Source of the DNA: a bacterium
Lineage (GTDB): Bacteria; Verrucomicrobiota; Verrucomicrobiia; Limisphaerales; UBA11358
NCBI GenBank assembly: GCA_021813325.1
Contig: JAKALA010000005.1
Span: 78,298 to 142,297, forward strand
DNA length: 64,000 nucleotides
Direction of reading: 5' to 3'
Shown: positions 1 to 9,410 of the stretch, piece after piece
Position numbering within the stretch: position 1 is the first letter of the stretch
How the letters are laid out: each line of letters opens with the position of its first letter
The notes under the pieces: generated by a model
What the model saw: the letters and a program-made list of their open reading frames with translations, nothing else
What the model was told of the DNA's origin: nothing
The model's database searches: none
Made by a program: the position numbers and the translations under genes

Positions 1-288
1 AACGCCTTCATCATTCTGGACGAGGCGCAAAATGCCACCACCGAACAAATGCTGATGTTTCTCACCCGGCTTGGTCATGGTTCAAAGGCTGTGATCACGG
101 GCGACGAAACCCAGACCGACCTGCCCGCGCACAAGCATTCCGGCCTGGCCGAAGCGCACCGCGCCCTGAAACACACGGAAGGCATTGCCATCATCGAATT
201 CTCCAAACGCGACGTCGTCCGGCATCCGCTGGTGCAGCGCATCATCGCCGCCTATGAGCACCATCGCGGCACCGCCCAGAAGGAATGA
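1..288 (+). CDS. phoH: PhoH family ATPase, C-terminal part (cut by window start)
   Basis: The open frame enters from the left edge with no start codon. It begins at the Walker B region (ILDEAQNAT), followed by [21 protein letters not shown], shortened here to the key piece [12 protein letters not shown], a motif typical of PhoH-like proteins (PhoL branch). About 95 residues remain and the N-terminal P-loop lies outside the window. PhoH-like ATPases are RecA-fold P-loop proteins related to SF1 helicases and often sit directly before ybeY. Here the TGA overlaps the ybeY ATG by 4 bases (ATGA), which suggests translational coupling and a role in RNA metabolism. The family is clear; the exact substrate is not known. 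Confidence 0.93.
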   Translation, partial: NAFIILDEAQNATTEQMLMFLTRLGHGSKAVITGDETQTDLPAHKHSGLAEAHRALKHTEGIAIIEFSKRDVVRHPLVQRIIAAYEHHRGTAQKE

Positions 289-758
289 ACGTCGCCATTG
301 TCAACCGCCAGCGCAGCAGGAAGATCAATACCCGGCTGCTGAAGCAAATGATCGGGGAATTGTTCTCTGAATTGAAAATCAGCGAAGCCGAGTTGGGCAT
401 CATCCTCGTCGGCGCCCGGGAAATGGCGCGGGTCAACCGGGAATTTTTGCAGCACGAAGGTTCCACCGACGTCATCACCTTTGACCATCGGGATGAACCA
501 TTGCCCACCGATCAGGTTCACGGTGAACTATTCATTTGTGTGGATGACGCCATCAAGCAGGCCGGGGAATTCAAGACCACCTGGCAATCTGAAATCGTTC
601 GATATGTGGTTCATGGCGTTCTGCATCTGCTGGGCTACGATGATTTGCAACCGCATTTGCGCCGGGTCATGAAACGCGAGGAAAACCGGCTCGTGCGCCG
701 GCTTGAAAAACGCTTTTCACTCGCGGAACTATCCTCCGCCGGTAAAATTGGGGCGTGA
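285..758 (+). CDS. ybeY: YbeY-type endoribonuclease / rRNA maturation factor
   Basis: The protein has 157 residues, normal for YbeY, a metal-dependent endoribonuclease for 16S rRNA 3' maturation and 70S quality control. The conserved STDVITFD segment is at residues 60-67 and the metal site is [11 protein letters not shown] at 110-120. His110 and His114 are present, but the third position, usually His (GYDH), is Asp120. Asp can bind metal, so activity is plausible. The gene overlaps phoH upstream and the next gene downstream by 4 bases each, within a phoH-ybeY-DUF502-recO run. Confidence 0.95.
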   Translation: MNVAIVNRQRSRKINTRLLKQMIGELFSELKISEAELGIILVGAREMARVNREFLQHEGSTDVITFDHRDEPLPTDQVHGELFICVDDAIKQAGEFKTTWQSEIVRYVVHGVLHLLGYDDLQPHLRRVMKREENRLVRRLEKRFSLAELSSAGKIGA

Positions 759-1420
759 GAAAGAATTTATTCGCGCGGTGGCGGGCCAGTTTTTTTGCCG
801 GATTGGCGGTTACCCTGCCCGCCTTGCTGACCATTGCCGTCATCAAGTGGCTGTTCGGCACCATTTCCAGCTTTACGGACACGCTGCTGTTCTTTCTGCC
901 CTATCTTCTACCGCCGAGTGAAGTTTATCAAAACGGCCAGGCGGGACCGATGCTCTGGCATTGGAGTCTGCTGGCGCTTCTCTTTGCCATAACGCTGATT
1001 ACCGGGGTTGGTCTGCTGGCGCGTTATTACATCGGCAAACGCATGATCGAGTGGATCGACCTCACCATGATGAGCGTGCCGTTCGTCAACAAGTTTTACG
1101 GCGCCATCAAGCAGGTCAACGAAGCTTTTTCGGGGAATAAAAACTCGTTCAAAACGGTGGTCATGGTGGAATTCCCGCGCGAAGGCATGTATTCCGTCGG
1201 CTTTCTGACCAGTGAACAGCATGCGGAAGTGCAGCAAAAGACGAAGGAAAATGTCGTGGCGGTGTTTATTCCCACCACCCCCAATCCGACTTCCGGATTT
1301 CTCCTGCTGGTGCCCGAAGAAAAAGTTACCAAACTGGACATGAGCGTAGCCGACGGCATTAAATACATCGTCAGCCTCGGCTCCATTTCGCCGGAACAAC
1401 TTCCGCTTCACAGCCAATGA
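755..1420 (+). CDS. DUF502 family integral membrane protein
   Basis: The 221-residue protein starts with GTG overlapping the ybeY stop (GTGA). It has two clear hydrophobic segments, about residues 12-34 and 66-88, then a conserved cytoplasmic-type part (MMSVPFVNKFYGAIKQV near 104-120; FIPTTPNPTSGFLLLVP near 171-187). The NPTSGFLLLVP stretch and the two-helix layout are typical of DUF502. No biochemical role is established for the bacterial family. Its place between ybeY and recO, with 4-base overlaps on both sides, indicates co-transcription. Confidence 0.88.
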   Translation: MRKNLFARWRASFFAGLAVTLPALLTIAVIKWLFGTISSFTDTLLFFLPYLLPPSEVYQNGQAGPMLWHWSLLALLFAITLITGVGLLARYYIGKRMIEWIDLTMMSVPFVNKFYGAIKQVNEAFSGNKNSFKTVVMVEFPREGMYSVGFLTSEQHAEVQQKTKENVVAVFIPTTPNPTSGFLLLVPEEKVTKLDMSVADGIKYIVSLGSISPEQLPLHSQ

Positions 1421-2064
1421 TCGAGTCTGCCCGTGGCATCATCCTACGCACCCGGCCACTGACTGAAACCAGCCTGATCATTCACTGGCTGACGCCAGAG
1501 TTTGGCCGGTTGGCCACCGTGGCCAAGGGCGCCCGCCGCCCCAAGTCACCGTTCGCCGGCAAGCTGGATTTGTTCTACGCAGCGGATTTCACCTTCACCC
1601 GCAGCCGCAGCTCTGAATTGCACGCCCTGCGGGAAACCCAGTTGCTGGATACGCACCGCGCCATCCGCGAAGACCTTTCCAAGCTTCAGCAGGCCGGCTA
1701 CGTCACAGCGTTCATTGAACAAACCACAGAGACCGAAACGCCGATGCCGGAAATTTTTGACTTGGCCAGCGGTTTCCTCAGATGGCTTTGCCTGGCAGAA
1801 CCCGCCCCGCAAAACATTCTGGCACTGGAACTCAAATTGCTACGGGAACTTGGACAATTGCCAGAGGTTGAAGAAACGCGATTAACGTCTGGCGCCAAAA
1901 AAGTTGCTGAAATGCTGTTGAATGACGAGTGGAGCCGCCTTAACCGGCTAAAATTAAGCCAGTTGCAATGCGAAGAATTGCAACAGTGGCTGCACCATTT
2001 TTTGACATTTCATCTCGGACGCGCGCCCCGGGGACGAGCCGCCGCCTTGAGGGGAAAACCGTGA
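1417..2064 (+). CDS. recO: DNA repair protein RecO
   Basis: The protein has 215 residues. The N-terminal OB-fold contains the usual ARGIILRTRPLTETSLII start, a basic KGARRPKSPF loop near residues 38-47 and LDLFYAADFTF near 50-60. A helical C-terminal part follows (LELKLLRELGQLP). RecO, with RecR, loads RecA onto SSB-covered single-stranded DNA in the RecFOR pathway. The length is on the short side of the family and no cysteine zinc cluster is visible at the C-terminus. The ATG overlaps the DUF502 stop by 4 bases, and this is the last gene of the operon. Confidence 0.9.
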   Translation: MIESARGIILRTRPLTETSLIIHWLTPEFGRLATVAKGARRPKSPFAGKLDLFYAADFTFTRSRSSELHALRETQLLDTHRAIREDLSKLQQAGYVTAFIEQTTETETPMPEIFDLASGFLRWLCLAEPAPQNILALELKLLRELGQLPEVEETRLTSGAKKVAEMLLNDEWSRLNRLKLSQLQCEELQQWLHHFLTFHLGRAPRGRAAALRGKP

Positions 2065-2107
2065 CACGTTTCGACCCCAAAACTGCCTATTTTTTAGGCT
2101 GCTTAGA

Positions 2108-4492
2108 ATGATTTTGAAGTTCGCAAAACGATTCGCCAGCGCGCGCGCGCAACTGGTGGTGAGCGTATTGCTGGGCATCGTGCCCGTTTTATTATTCACC
2201 TTGCTGCTGAATCAGGACTGGTTCTGGGAACTGGCTCCCGAAACATTGCGCCCATATGCGGCGTGCCTGCCCTGGCTCAGCGTGGTCATCGGTCTGCTGG
2301 CTCTGGCCGCCGCGTGGCTGGGCGGCGAACGTTTCATCCTGCAACAAGTTCGCGGGTTGTCCCGCGCCGTTTTGCGATTGACCGCCGGCGATCTGAAGAC
2401 GCGTTCCGGCCTGCACGATGCGACCGGCGAAATTGCCCAGCTCGCCAGACGGTTTGACGACATGGCCACGTCGCTGCTGCTGCGCCAAAACGAGCGCGAT
2501 GAAGCCGACCGCAAACTGCTCAATAAAGCCATGCAACAAGCCGCCGTGGCGGCGGTGGGCCAGTGCGCGTTAACCAACCGCAACCTTGAAGTCATCTATG
2601 AACAGGCGGTTTATCGCGTCGCCGAAATGTTCGCCGTCGAATACGCCCTCTTGTTGCAGCGGCTGCCGGATGGCCGGCTGCATCCCATCGCCGCTTACGG
2701 CCTCACTCCGGGAGCATCCGGGGAAACCGCCGCCCGAAATGACGAAGGCTCGCAAATGGCCTGGACCGCCGACACCGGCGAAGTGTCCATCGTCGATGAC
2801 TGGACGCGCGAAAATCGCTTCACGCAGTCGCCCAGGCTGATTGAACTGGGCGTGGTCAGCGGCGCGGCCGTGGCCATTCCCACGCGCGGCAAACCATTTG
2901 GCGTGCTGGCCGCGCATACGACCCATCGCCGCGAATTTTCACCGGATGATGTCCAGTTTCTCCTCGCCATTGCCAACGTGGTGGGCATGGCCACCGAACG
3001 CATCCGCGCCGAACAGGAGACGGAAAAAATCGCCGCGTTCATCAAGGAAAACCCCAACGCGGCGCTGGAAATTTCCGCCGACGCCACGGTCACTTATTTC
3101 AACGATGCCGCAGAACGGCTGGCATTTTCGCTGGGCCGGAGCCATCCGCAGGAATTGCTGCCGGAAACCCTGCCCCAGATCATTTATCACTGTCTGCTCA
3201 CCGGGCAGGGCGAAAAGAACCTGGCCACGAAGGTGAACGGTCACACCATCTCGTGGGTGTTTCAGCCGCTCACCTCCAGCGGCGTGGTGCATTGCTATGG
3301 CGAGGACATCACCATGCAGTTGAATTTGGAGGCGCAATTGCTCCAATCCGAGAAGATGAAAACCTTTGGTCAGTTCGCCGCCGGAATCGCGCATGATTTC
3401 AACAACATGTTGACGATCATCCAAGGCCATTCCGGAAAATTGCTGACGGATGATTCGTTGCCACCGGAAGCCAAAGAGTCGCTCACGCAGGTGTATTCCG
3501 CCGGCGACCGGGCGGCCCGCCTGACCCGCCAACTGCTCCTGACCAGTCGGAAAAATGTGATGCAACCCAGGCTGCTGGATCTGCGCGAGGTGGTCGGCAG
3601 CATCAGCAAAATGCTTGAGCGTCTCGTGGGCGAAACCATTCGGTTACATTTTCAGTGCCCGGAGCTTTTGCCAATGGTTTATGCCGACCAGAGCATGGTG
3701 GAACAAGTCGTCATGAACCTGGCCAGCAACGCCCGTGACGCCATGCCCAATGGCGGGGTGCTCGCCATTGACATTTCCGAGACGTTTGTGGCCGAGGACT
3801 ACATGGAAAAATATCCCGATGCCGTCGCCGGGCAATACCTCAAGCTTCAGGTCACCGACAGCGGCTGCGGTATGGATGAAGCCACCCGCGCCCACATTTT
3901 TGAACCGTTTTTCACCACCAAAGACGTCGGCAAAGGCACCGGACTGGGACTGGCCACCGTGTTCAACATCACCCGCCAGCATAACGGCTGGGTCGAAGTC
4001 GCCAGCGAACCCGGCATCGGCTCCACTTTCACCGTTTATTTGCCGGCGAGCGCCGAATCCATTTCTGAACCAACTCAAGAACCGCCCGCGGAACCGTCAC
4101 CTGTCGTTGGCGGCGATGAAACCGTTTTAATCGTGGAAGACGAAGACATGCTTCGCGAGTTGGCGCGGGATGTTCTCCGCGACTGCGGTTATCACACATT
4201 GGAAGCTTCGTCAGGACGCCAGGCGCTCAACCTCTGGGAAGACCACGGCCGATTGATCGACCTGTTGGTCACGGACATGGTCATGCCGGAAGGCATCTCC
4301 GGCGTCGCCCTGGCCGAGCATTTGGTTTCGGAAAAGCCCCAGCTCAAAGTCGTTTACATGAGCGGCTACACCGCCGACGACATCAACCCTGATCTGCTGC
4401 AACGCACCAACGCCAGCTTTATTCAAAAGCCCTATAGCCACGTTGAACTGGCGAAAGTGGTGCGCGAATGTTTGGATGCCGCCGTTGGCTAA
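2108..4492 (+). CDS. Membrane-bound hybrid sensor histidine kinase with C-terminal receiver
   Basis: The 794-residue protein has two membrane segments (about 14-33 and 51-69), a HAMP-like linker (about 75-130), a GAF domain (about 150-300), a PAS-like segment (about 305-400), a HisKA/HATPase core and a receiver. The phosphoacceptor is His429 in GIAHDFNNML, the HDFNN subtype common in NtrB-like hybrid kinases. ATP-binding signatures follow (NLASNARDAMPNGG, DSGCGMDE, GKGTGLGLATV). Receiver residue Asp723 lies in VTDMVMPEG and the lysine in IQKPYSH. The signal is unknown and no partner regulator is adjacent. The stop overlaps that of proS, so the two genes converge without room for a separate terminator. 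Confidence 0.93.
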   Translation: MILKFAKRFASARAQLVVSVLLGIVPVLLFTLLLNQDWFWELAPETLRPYAACLPWLSVVIGLLALAAAWLGGERFILQQVRGLSRAVLRLTAGDLKTRSGLHDATGEIAQLARRFDDMATSLLLRQNERDEADRKLLNKAMQQAAVAAVGQCALTNRNLEVIYEQAVYRVAEMFAVEYALLLQRLPDGRLHPIAAYGLTPGASGETAARNDEGSQMAWTADTGEVSIVDDWTRENRFTQSPRLIELGVVSGAAVAIPTRGKPFGVLAAHTTHRREFSPDDVQFLLAIANVVGMATERIRAEQETEKIAAFIKENPNAALEISADATVTYFNDAAERLAFSLGRSHPQELLPETLPQIIYHCLLTGQGEKNLATKVNGHTISWVFQPLTSSGVVHCYGEDITMQLNLEAQLLQSEKMKTFGQFAAGIAHDFNNMLTIIQGHSGKLLTDDSLPPEAKESLTQVYSAGDRAARLTRQLLLTSRKNVMQPRLLDLREVVGSISKMLERLVGETIRLHFQCPELLPMVYADQSMVEQVVMNLASNARDAMPNGGVLAIDISETFVAEDYMEKYPDAVAGQYLKLQVTDSGCGMDEATRAHIFEPFFTTKDVGKGTGLGLATVFNITRQHNGWVEVASEPGIGSTFTVYLPASAESISEPTQEPPAEPSPVVGGDETVLIVEDEDMLRELARDVLRDCGYHTLEASSGRQALNLWEDHGRLIDLLVTDMVMPEGISGVALAEHLVSEKPQLKVVYMSGYTADDINPDLLQRTNASFIQKPYSHVELAKVVRECLDAAVG

Positions 4493-6204
4493 ATGGTTTT
4501 TGCCAGCGCAAGCACGGCTTCAACCGCCCCGTCGATCTTGACGAATTGCACTGGCGCGGTGCGCGGCTTGATCTCCACTTCGCCTTTCGCCAAGGCCTTT
4601 TCACCAATCGCGATTCGAATCGGAAAGCCCACCAGATCGGCATCCTTGAACTTCACGCCCGGGCGCTCGTCGCGGTCGTCCAGAATGACCTCCACGCCTT
4701 TGGCCGTCAGTTCGGCATACAATTTCTCAGCGAGTTTCATCGGCTCGCTCTCCGGCGCCACCGCCAGCGGGGTGATGCAAACTTGATACGGCGCCACGCT
4801 CAATGGCCAGATCACGCCGTCCTTGTCATTCCCTTGCTCGATGATCGCCTGCAACGTGCGGGTAACGCCAATGCCATAGCACCCCATCACCGACGGCTTG
4901 CGGGAGCCATCCACATCCAGAAACGTGGCGTTGAGCTTTTCGCTATATTTCGTGCCGAGCTTGAAGACGTGCCCCACTTCGATCGCGCGGCGAATCTTCA
5001 AAGGCTTGCCACATTTGGCACACGGTTCACCCGCTGTAACTGTGCGCAGATCGAACCACGCCGAAACCTTGATATCGCGTTCCATGGAGACATTTTTGAA
5101 ATGGAAACCATCCTCGTTGGCGCCCGTTGTCATGTCGTTGGCGTCTTGCAACCGTTCGTCGGCATAGACTTTGACACTTGCCGGCACATTCACCACCGCG
5201 CCCAGTGAACCGGGTTTGGCGCCGAGCAAAGGCACAATTTCATCCACTGTCGCCGGCCGGACCGCCACCGCTCCAGTCTTGGCCATCAACTTCGTTTCGT
5301 TCAGTTGATCGTCGCCCCGGATCAAAATGATGATCGGCTGACTATCGGCAATGTAAACCAGCGTCTTGATCTGGCGATTGGCCGGCACTTTATAAGGCTC
5401 CTTGCTCAATGCCTCAATCGTCACCACACCCGGCGTGGCAAATTTTTCCGCCGCCGCGCCGATCTCGCGCGCCGCTGTCTTTGGAACGCCGCTGGTGGCC
5501 TTTTCAATATTCGCCGCGTAACCACATGCTTCGCAGAATGCGACTTCATTTTCGCCGGTCTCCGCCGGCACCATGAATTCATGCGAATAGTTGCCGCCAA
5601 TGACGCCGGTGTCGGCTTCCACAGGAAACGCTTTCAACCCACAGCGCGCAAAAATGCGGGTGTAGGCGTCATACATTTTCTTGTAACTCGCCATGGCGCC
5701 CTCATCCGTGGCATCAAAGGAATACGCATCCTTCATGATGAATTCCTTGGCGCGCATCAAACCGAAGCGCGGACGGATTTCATCCCGGAATTTCAGACTG
5801 ATCTGATAGAAATTTTTAGGCAACTGGCGGTAGGAATTAATTTCGTTGGCCGCCACGGTGGTAATGACTTCTTCCGCCGTCGGACTCAAAAACCATTGCC
5901 GACCGGCGCTGTCTTTCACCTTGAACAAAACGTTGCTGGCGGTTTCGGCGCGGCCGCTCATCTCCCAGATTTCCGGCGGCTGCAATGCCGGCATGAGCAC
6001 TTCGTTCGCACCGGCGCGGTCCATTTCCTCCCGGACGATTTGCTCGACCTTGCGCAGCGAGCGCAGCCCGAGCGGGAGAAAAGTATAAACGCCGCCAGCG
6101 AGCTTGCGGATGAGGCCGGCGCGCAACAACAGCTTGTGCGAAACGATTTCCGCGTCAGACGGGGCCTCGCGAAGAGTCGGAATCAAAGTTTGTGTCCACT
6201 TCAT
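4489..6204 (-). CDS. proS: Prolyl-tRNA synthetase, bacterial type
   Basis: The enzyme charges tRNA-Pro with proline. The 571-residue frame from the ATG at 6204 begins MKWTQTLIPTLREAPSDAEI and matches the family start; an in-frame upstream extension to 6285 has no family character. Class II core features are LRKVEQIVREEMDRAG, the SPTAEEVIT segment, motif 2 (FRDEIRPRFGLMRAKEF) and motif 3 (VMGCYGIGVTRTLQAI). The long insert between motifs 2 and 3 is the editing domain of bacterial-type ProRS, and an anticodon-binding domain forms the C-terminus. The divergent neighbour is beta-mannosidase. Confidence 0.96.
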   Translation of the reverse strand: MKWTQTLIPTLREAPSDAEIVSHKLLLRAGLIRKLAGGVYTFLPLGLRSLRKVEQIVREEMDRAGANEVLMPALQPPEIWEMSGRAETASNVLFKVKDSAGRQWFLSPTAEEVITTVAANEINSYRQLPKNFYQISLKFRDEIRPRFGLMRAKEFIMKDAYSFDATDEGAMASYKKMYDAYTRIFARCGLKAFPVEADTGVIGGNYSHEFMVPAETGENEVAFCEACGYAANIEKATSGVPKTAAREIGAAAEKFATPGVVTIEALSKEPYKVPANRQIKTLVYIADSQPIIILIRGDDQLNETKLMAKTGAVAVRPATVDEIVPLLGAKPGSLGAVVNVPASVKVYADERLQDANDMTTGANEDGFHFKNVSMERDIKVSAWFDLRTVTAGEPCAKCGKPLKIRRAIEVGHVFKLGTKYSEKLNATFLDVDGSRKPSVMGCYGIGVTRTLQAIIEQGNDKDGVIWPLSVAPYQVCITPLAVAPESEPMKLAEKLYAELTAKGVEVILDDRDERPGVKFKDADLVGFPIRIAIGEKALAKGEVEIKPRTAPVQFVKIDGAVEAVLALAKTI

Positions 6205-6383
6205 ACGAAAGCGCGCATTTTGACGTGCTGGCCGCCGGTTGCCAATTTTATTCGGAACGCAGTTCGGAGGGCGCGTTGCATCCAATCAAAAAACAACGCG
6301 CCGCCGCCGGATGGGAAGGCGCGACCGTTTTCACAACAAGTCTGGAATTCCGGCGGGGTTATGTCTAAGCTGCGGTCAATCCT

Positions 6384-8906
6384 ATGAAACTCATCGTCCA
6401 AAAACTTTTTTGGGTGGCTGGCCTTGTCGTTGCCCTGAGCGCAGCTTTACCCGTTTTGGCTTCTGAACTCCGCATCGCCAGCCTGAACGGCGACTGGGAG
6501 TTTAGCCAAGCGGGCCAGAGTGATTGGCTGCCGGCCAAGGTTCCCGGATGCGTGCATACCGATCTGCTCGCCGCCGGCAAAATTCCCGATCCGTTTTACC
6601 GGGAAAACGAGCAGTTGGTGCAATGGGTGGGCGAAACCAATTGGATTTATCGTCGCACATTTGATGTCTCCGCCGCCGATCTGAATCACCATCGGGTCTT
6701 ATTGCGTTGCGAAGGCTTGGACACCTTTGCCACTGTGACGGTCAACGGCCATGAACTCGGCCGCACCGACAATATGTTTCGCACCTGGGAATTTGATGTG
6801 AAGCCAGTGCTGCATGAAGGTAAAAACACCATTGAAGTTTCATTCGAATCGGTGCTGCCTTACATGGCGAAACGGAATGCGGAACGTCCGCTTTACGAAT
6901 GGGCCGGTTCCCATGAACCCAAAGGGCGCGCCTGGGTGCGCAAGGAACCGTGCAACTTCGGCTGGGACTGGGGCCCGGTGCTGATCACCTGCGGCATTTG
7001 GAAAAATATTGAACTGGTCATGTTCAACGAAGCCCGGCTCTCGGACGTGGCCATCCTCCAGGATCTTTCCGACCGCGCGAAGGCGAAACTCACAGTTCAA
7101 GTCAACGCCGAGACCGTTCAGCCGGCCGCGTTGCGCGCCATCATTCACGTGAGCCATTCCGGCCAAACCGTCGCTGAATCCGCAGTGGAACTTGCGAATA
7201 GCAGGGCCTCAACCGAACTGGCCATCAAAGATCCACAACTGTGGTGGCCAAACGGCATGGGCAAACATCCGCTTTATACCGTGCGGGTGGATTTGCTCGG
7301 ACCGGATCAAACGCTCTTGGACAGCCAGGTCAAACGCATTGGCCTGCGCACCGTCGAATTGTTGCCGGCAGATGATTCCCATTCCATCCGCTTTGCCGTG
7401 AATGGCGTGCCGTTTTTTGCCAAAGGAGCGAACTGGATTCCGGCGGACGCCTTCGCCAATCGTGTGACGACCGAAAAACTGCGCCAATACGTGGCCGGCG
7501 CCGCGTCCGCCAACATGAACATGCTGCGGTTCTGGGGCGGCGGCTATTACGAGGAAGACGCGTTGTATGACGCCTGCGATGAGATGGGCATTCTGGTCTG
7601 GGCCGACTGCAAGTTTGCCTGTTCCAGCTACCCCGCGTTTGACCCGGCGTTCATGGCAAACGTGCGTCAGGAAATTCACGACAACGTCCAGCGTCTGCGC
7701 CATCATGCTTGCATCGCGGACTGGTGCGGCAACAACGAAATTTCGCTGATGACCAAGCCCGAATGGTCCACCAACAGCATGGGCAAAGCGGACTACGACA
7801 AGCTGTTCAGCGGCCTGATTGCCGCTGAAGTCAAAGCGCTGGCTCCGCAGGCGTTGTATGTGCCCGGCAGCCCCGAAGTCGGCGATGTTCATTACTGGCA
7901 GGTCTGGCACGGCGGCCAGCCGTTCGATTCCTACCGCACGCTCAACGGCTTTATGAGCGAATTCGGTTTTCAATCCTTTCCCGAGCCAAAATCGGTTGAC
8001 ACTTACACTGCGCCTGAAGATCGGGATTCGCTGCATTCAGCCGTGCTGGACTGGCACCAGCGTTCTTCCGGCAATGGCAACAAGAAGATCAGCGACATGA
8101 TGGAACGCTATTTCAAACCGGCCAAAGATTTCGACAGTTCGCTGTGGTTGAGTCAAATCTTGCAAGGCTACGGCATCAAAACCGGCGCGGAATTCTGGCG
8201 GGAGCACATGCCCAAATCCATGGGCTGCATTTTCTGGCAATACAACGACTGCTGGCCGGTGACGAGCTGGTCGTCCGTGGATTATTACGGCCGCTGGAAA
8301 GCCCTCCAATACCTGGCCAAGCGGTTTTATTCGCCGGTGCTTGTTTCTGGTTTGGAAGACACCACGAATCAATCCGTGGATATTTTCGTCACCAGCGATC
8401 TGCTCAAGGCCAGCCGTGGAAAACTCACGTGGGAAGTTACCGATCCGAGCGGAAAATCCCTGGCCAAAGGCGGTGAAACGGTGAGAATTGGCGTGCAATC
8501 AAGCCAGGTCGCAAAACATCTGGATTTGAGCGGCCTCGCCACGCAATACGGTGCGAAGAATCTGCTCGTCTGGTTAAAAGTCAAAGTTGCTGGCCAGCCG
8601 GTTTCGGAAAATCTGGTCACGCTGGTTTACCCGAAGGAACTGGAACTGGCCAATCCGCAACTCAAAGCCGACATCAAAAAAGTGGGAGACAGCTTCCGCG
8701 TCAAACTAACGGCTAAATTCCCCGCCTTGTGGGCCTGGCTGACATTGAAAGGCGCGGACGCCAGCTATTCCGACAACTTCAATCACGTTCGGTCCGGTTC
8801 GCCGCTGGAAATCGTGGTCAAACCGAACCATCCGATGAGCAAAGATGAATTTGCCAACGCGCTGCAAATTCACAGCCTTTACGACACTTTCAGTTCTGGC
8901 CGGTGA
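6384..8906 (+). CDS. Secreted GH2 beta-mannosidase
   Basis: The 840-residue protein has an N-terminal signal peptide (about 1-26, ending VLASEL). A jelly-roll sugar-binding domain follows (SLNGDWEFSQ; VPGCVHTDL; EGLDTFATVTVNG), then an Ig-like domain and the catalytic barrel. The acid/base is probably Glu452 in WCGNNEISLM and the nucleophile Glu526 in GFMSEFGFQSFP. The RFWGGGYYEEDALYDACDEMGILVW stretch, read as RFWGGGYYE plus ACDEMGILVW, is typical of beta-mannosidases. It removes beta-1,4-linked mannose from the non-reducing ends of manno-oligosaccharides, probably in the periplasm. The mannoside operon at 43-51 kb is the likely metabolic partner. Confidence 0.94.
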   Translation: MKLIVQKLFWVAGLVVALSAALPVLASELRIASLNGDWEFSQAGQSDWLPAKVPGCVHTDLLAAGKIPDPFYRENEQLVQWVGETNWIYRRTFDVSAADLNHHRVLLRCEGLDTFATVTVNGHELGRTDNMFRTWEFDVKPVLHEGKNTIEVSFESVLPYMAKRNAERPLYEWAGSHEPKGRAWVRKEPCNFGWDWGPVLITCGIWKNIELVMFNEARLSDVAILQDLSDRAKAKLTVQVNAETVQPAALRAIIHVSHSGQTVAESAVELANSRASTELAIKDPQLWWPNGMGKHPLYTVRVDLLGPDQTLLDSQVKRIGLRTVELLPADDSHSIRFAVNGVPFFAKGANWIPADAFANRVTTEKLRQYVAGAASANMNMLRFWGGGYYEEDALYDACDEMGILVWADCKFACSSYPAFDPAFMANVRQEIHDNVQRLRHHACIADWCGNNEISLMTKPEWSTNSMGKADYDKLFSGLIAAEVKALAPQALYVPGSPEVGDVHYWQVWHGGQPFDSYRTLNGFMSEFGFQSFPEPKSVDTYTAPEDRDSLHSAVLDWHQRSSGNGNKKISDMMERYFKPAKDFDSSLWLSQILQGYGIKTGAEFWREHMPKSMGCIFWQYNDCWPVTSWSSVDYYGRWKALQYLAKRFYSPVLVSGLEDTTNQSVDIFVTSDLLKASRGKLTWEVTDPSGKSLAKGGETVRIGVQSSQVAKHLDLSGLATQYGAKNLLVWLKVKVAGQPVSENLVTLVYPKELELANPQLKADIKKVGDSFRVKLTAKFPALWAWLTLKGADASYSDNFNHVRSGSPLEIVVKPNHPMSKDEFANALQIHSLYDTFSSGR

Positions 8907-8940
8907 GTCGCGCCGGCTCGATTCGGAACACATCCGGCTT

Positions 8941-8957
8941 GAGCCTCGTAGAGGCTC
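8941..8957. repeat. Short perfect inverted repeat after beta-mannosidase
   Basis: GAGCCTC (8941-8947), a 3-base spacer and GAGGCTC (8951-8957) form a 7-bp hairpin 34 bases after the beta-mannosidase stop. No T-run follows, so it is not a classical rho-independent terminator. It may be an RNA 3' stabiliser or part of the remnant DNA to its right. Confidence 0.35.
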
Positions 8958-9099
8958 CACCTGAAAGGCTACAATTTATCAATGTCATACAAAACGACTA
9001 TTGACACACTTTTTTACTACGGTTTAACCCGACTTCCGCTCCTGGAGGATGGCGCCCCGTGGGCAGGGGGGTGATTTGTTGGGTTTTTGAAACTGGTGG

Positions 9100-9400
9100 G
9101 GGCCGGGCCAGTTTAAGCCGGGCCAGCAACAGCGCCACGTCCCGCTCCGGTTCGGTGCGGACACCAGCAGCAATTCCCGCCCCTGCGGAGCATCCCCCGG
9201 CTTGTCCGGAAAACAATTTGAGCATCAGGGCGCACCGAGCATTCGCGGCGGCCAGATGAATCTTGGTGGGGCCTCCCCCGCGAGCGGCCGCTGGCGGGCG
9301 GGCCGTTTTTTCTGAACCCCAGCGCCATCGGGGTGAACTTTGATGGTGGGGCTGTCCAAGCACACCTGCTTGATCCGGATCGTTAGAATCTGCTCGACCT
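9100..9400 (-). pseudogene. IS5-family (DDE) transposase remnant
   Basis: On the minus strand, about 9400-9240 reads QVCLDSPTIKVHPDGAGVQKK followed in another frame by GGPTKIHLAAANARCALMLK and SGQAGG. This is the pattern of IS5-type transposases (LDST.KVHPDG.GA.KK ... GG.TTKIH ... SPGQAHD). The first catalytic Asp is still recognisable. The frame is broken by at least one shift and the rest of the gene is missing, so it is inactive. It fills most of the 0.5 kb between beta-mannosidase and the pseudopilin gene; no other gene is seen there. Confidence 0.65.
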
Positions 9401-9410
9401 GTAACAGACC

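Noticed and set aside
4468..5208. Long plus-strand open frames opposite proS (also 5305-6387)
   Set aside because: They are antisense to a well-conserved tRNA synthetase, have no family pattern and arise from its high G+C codon use.
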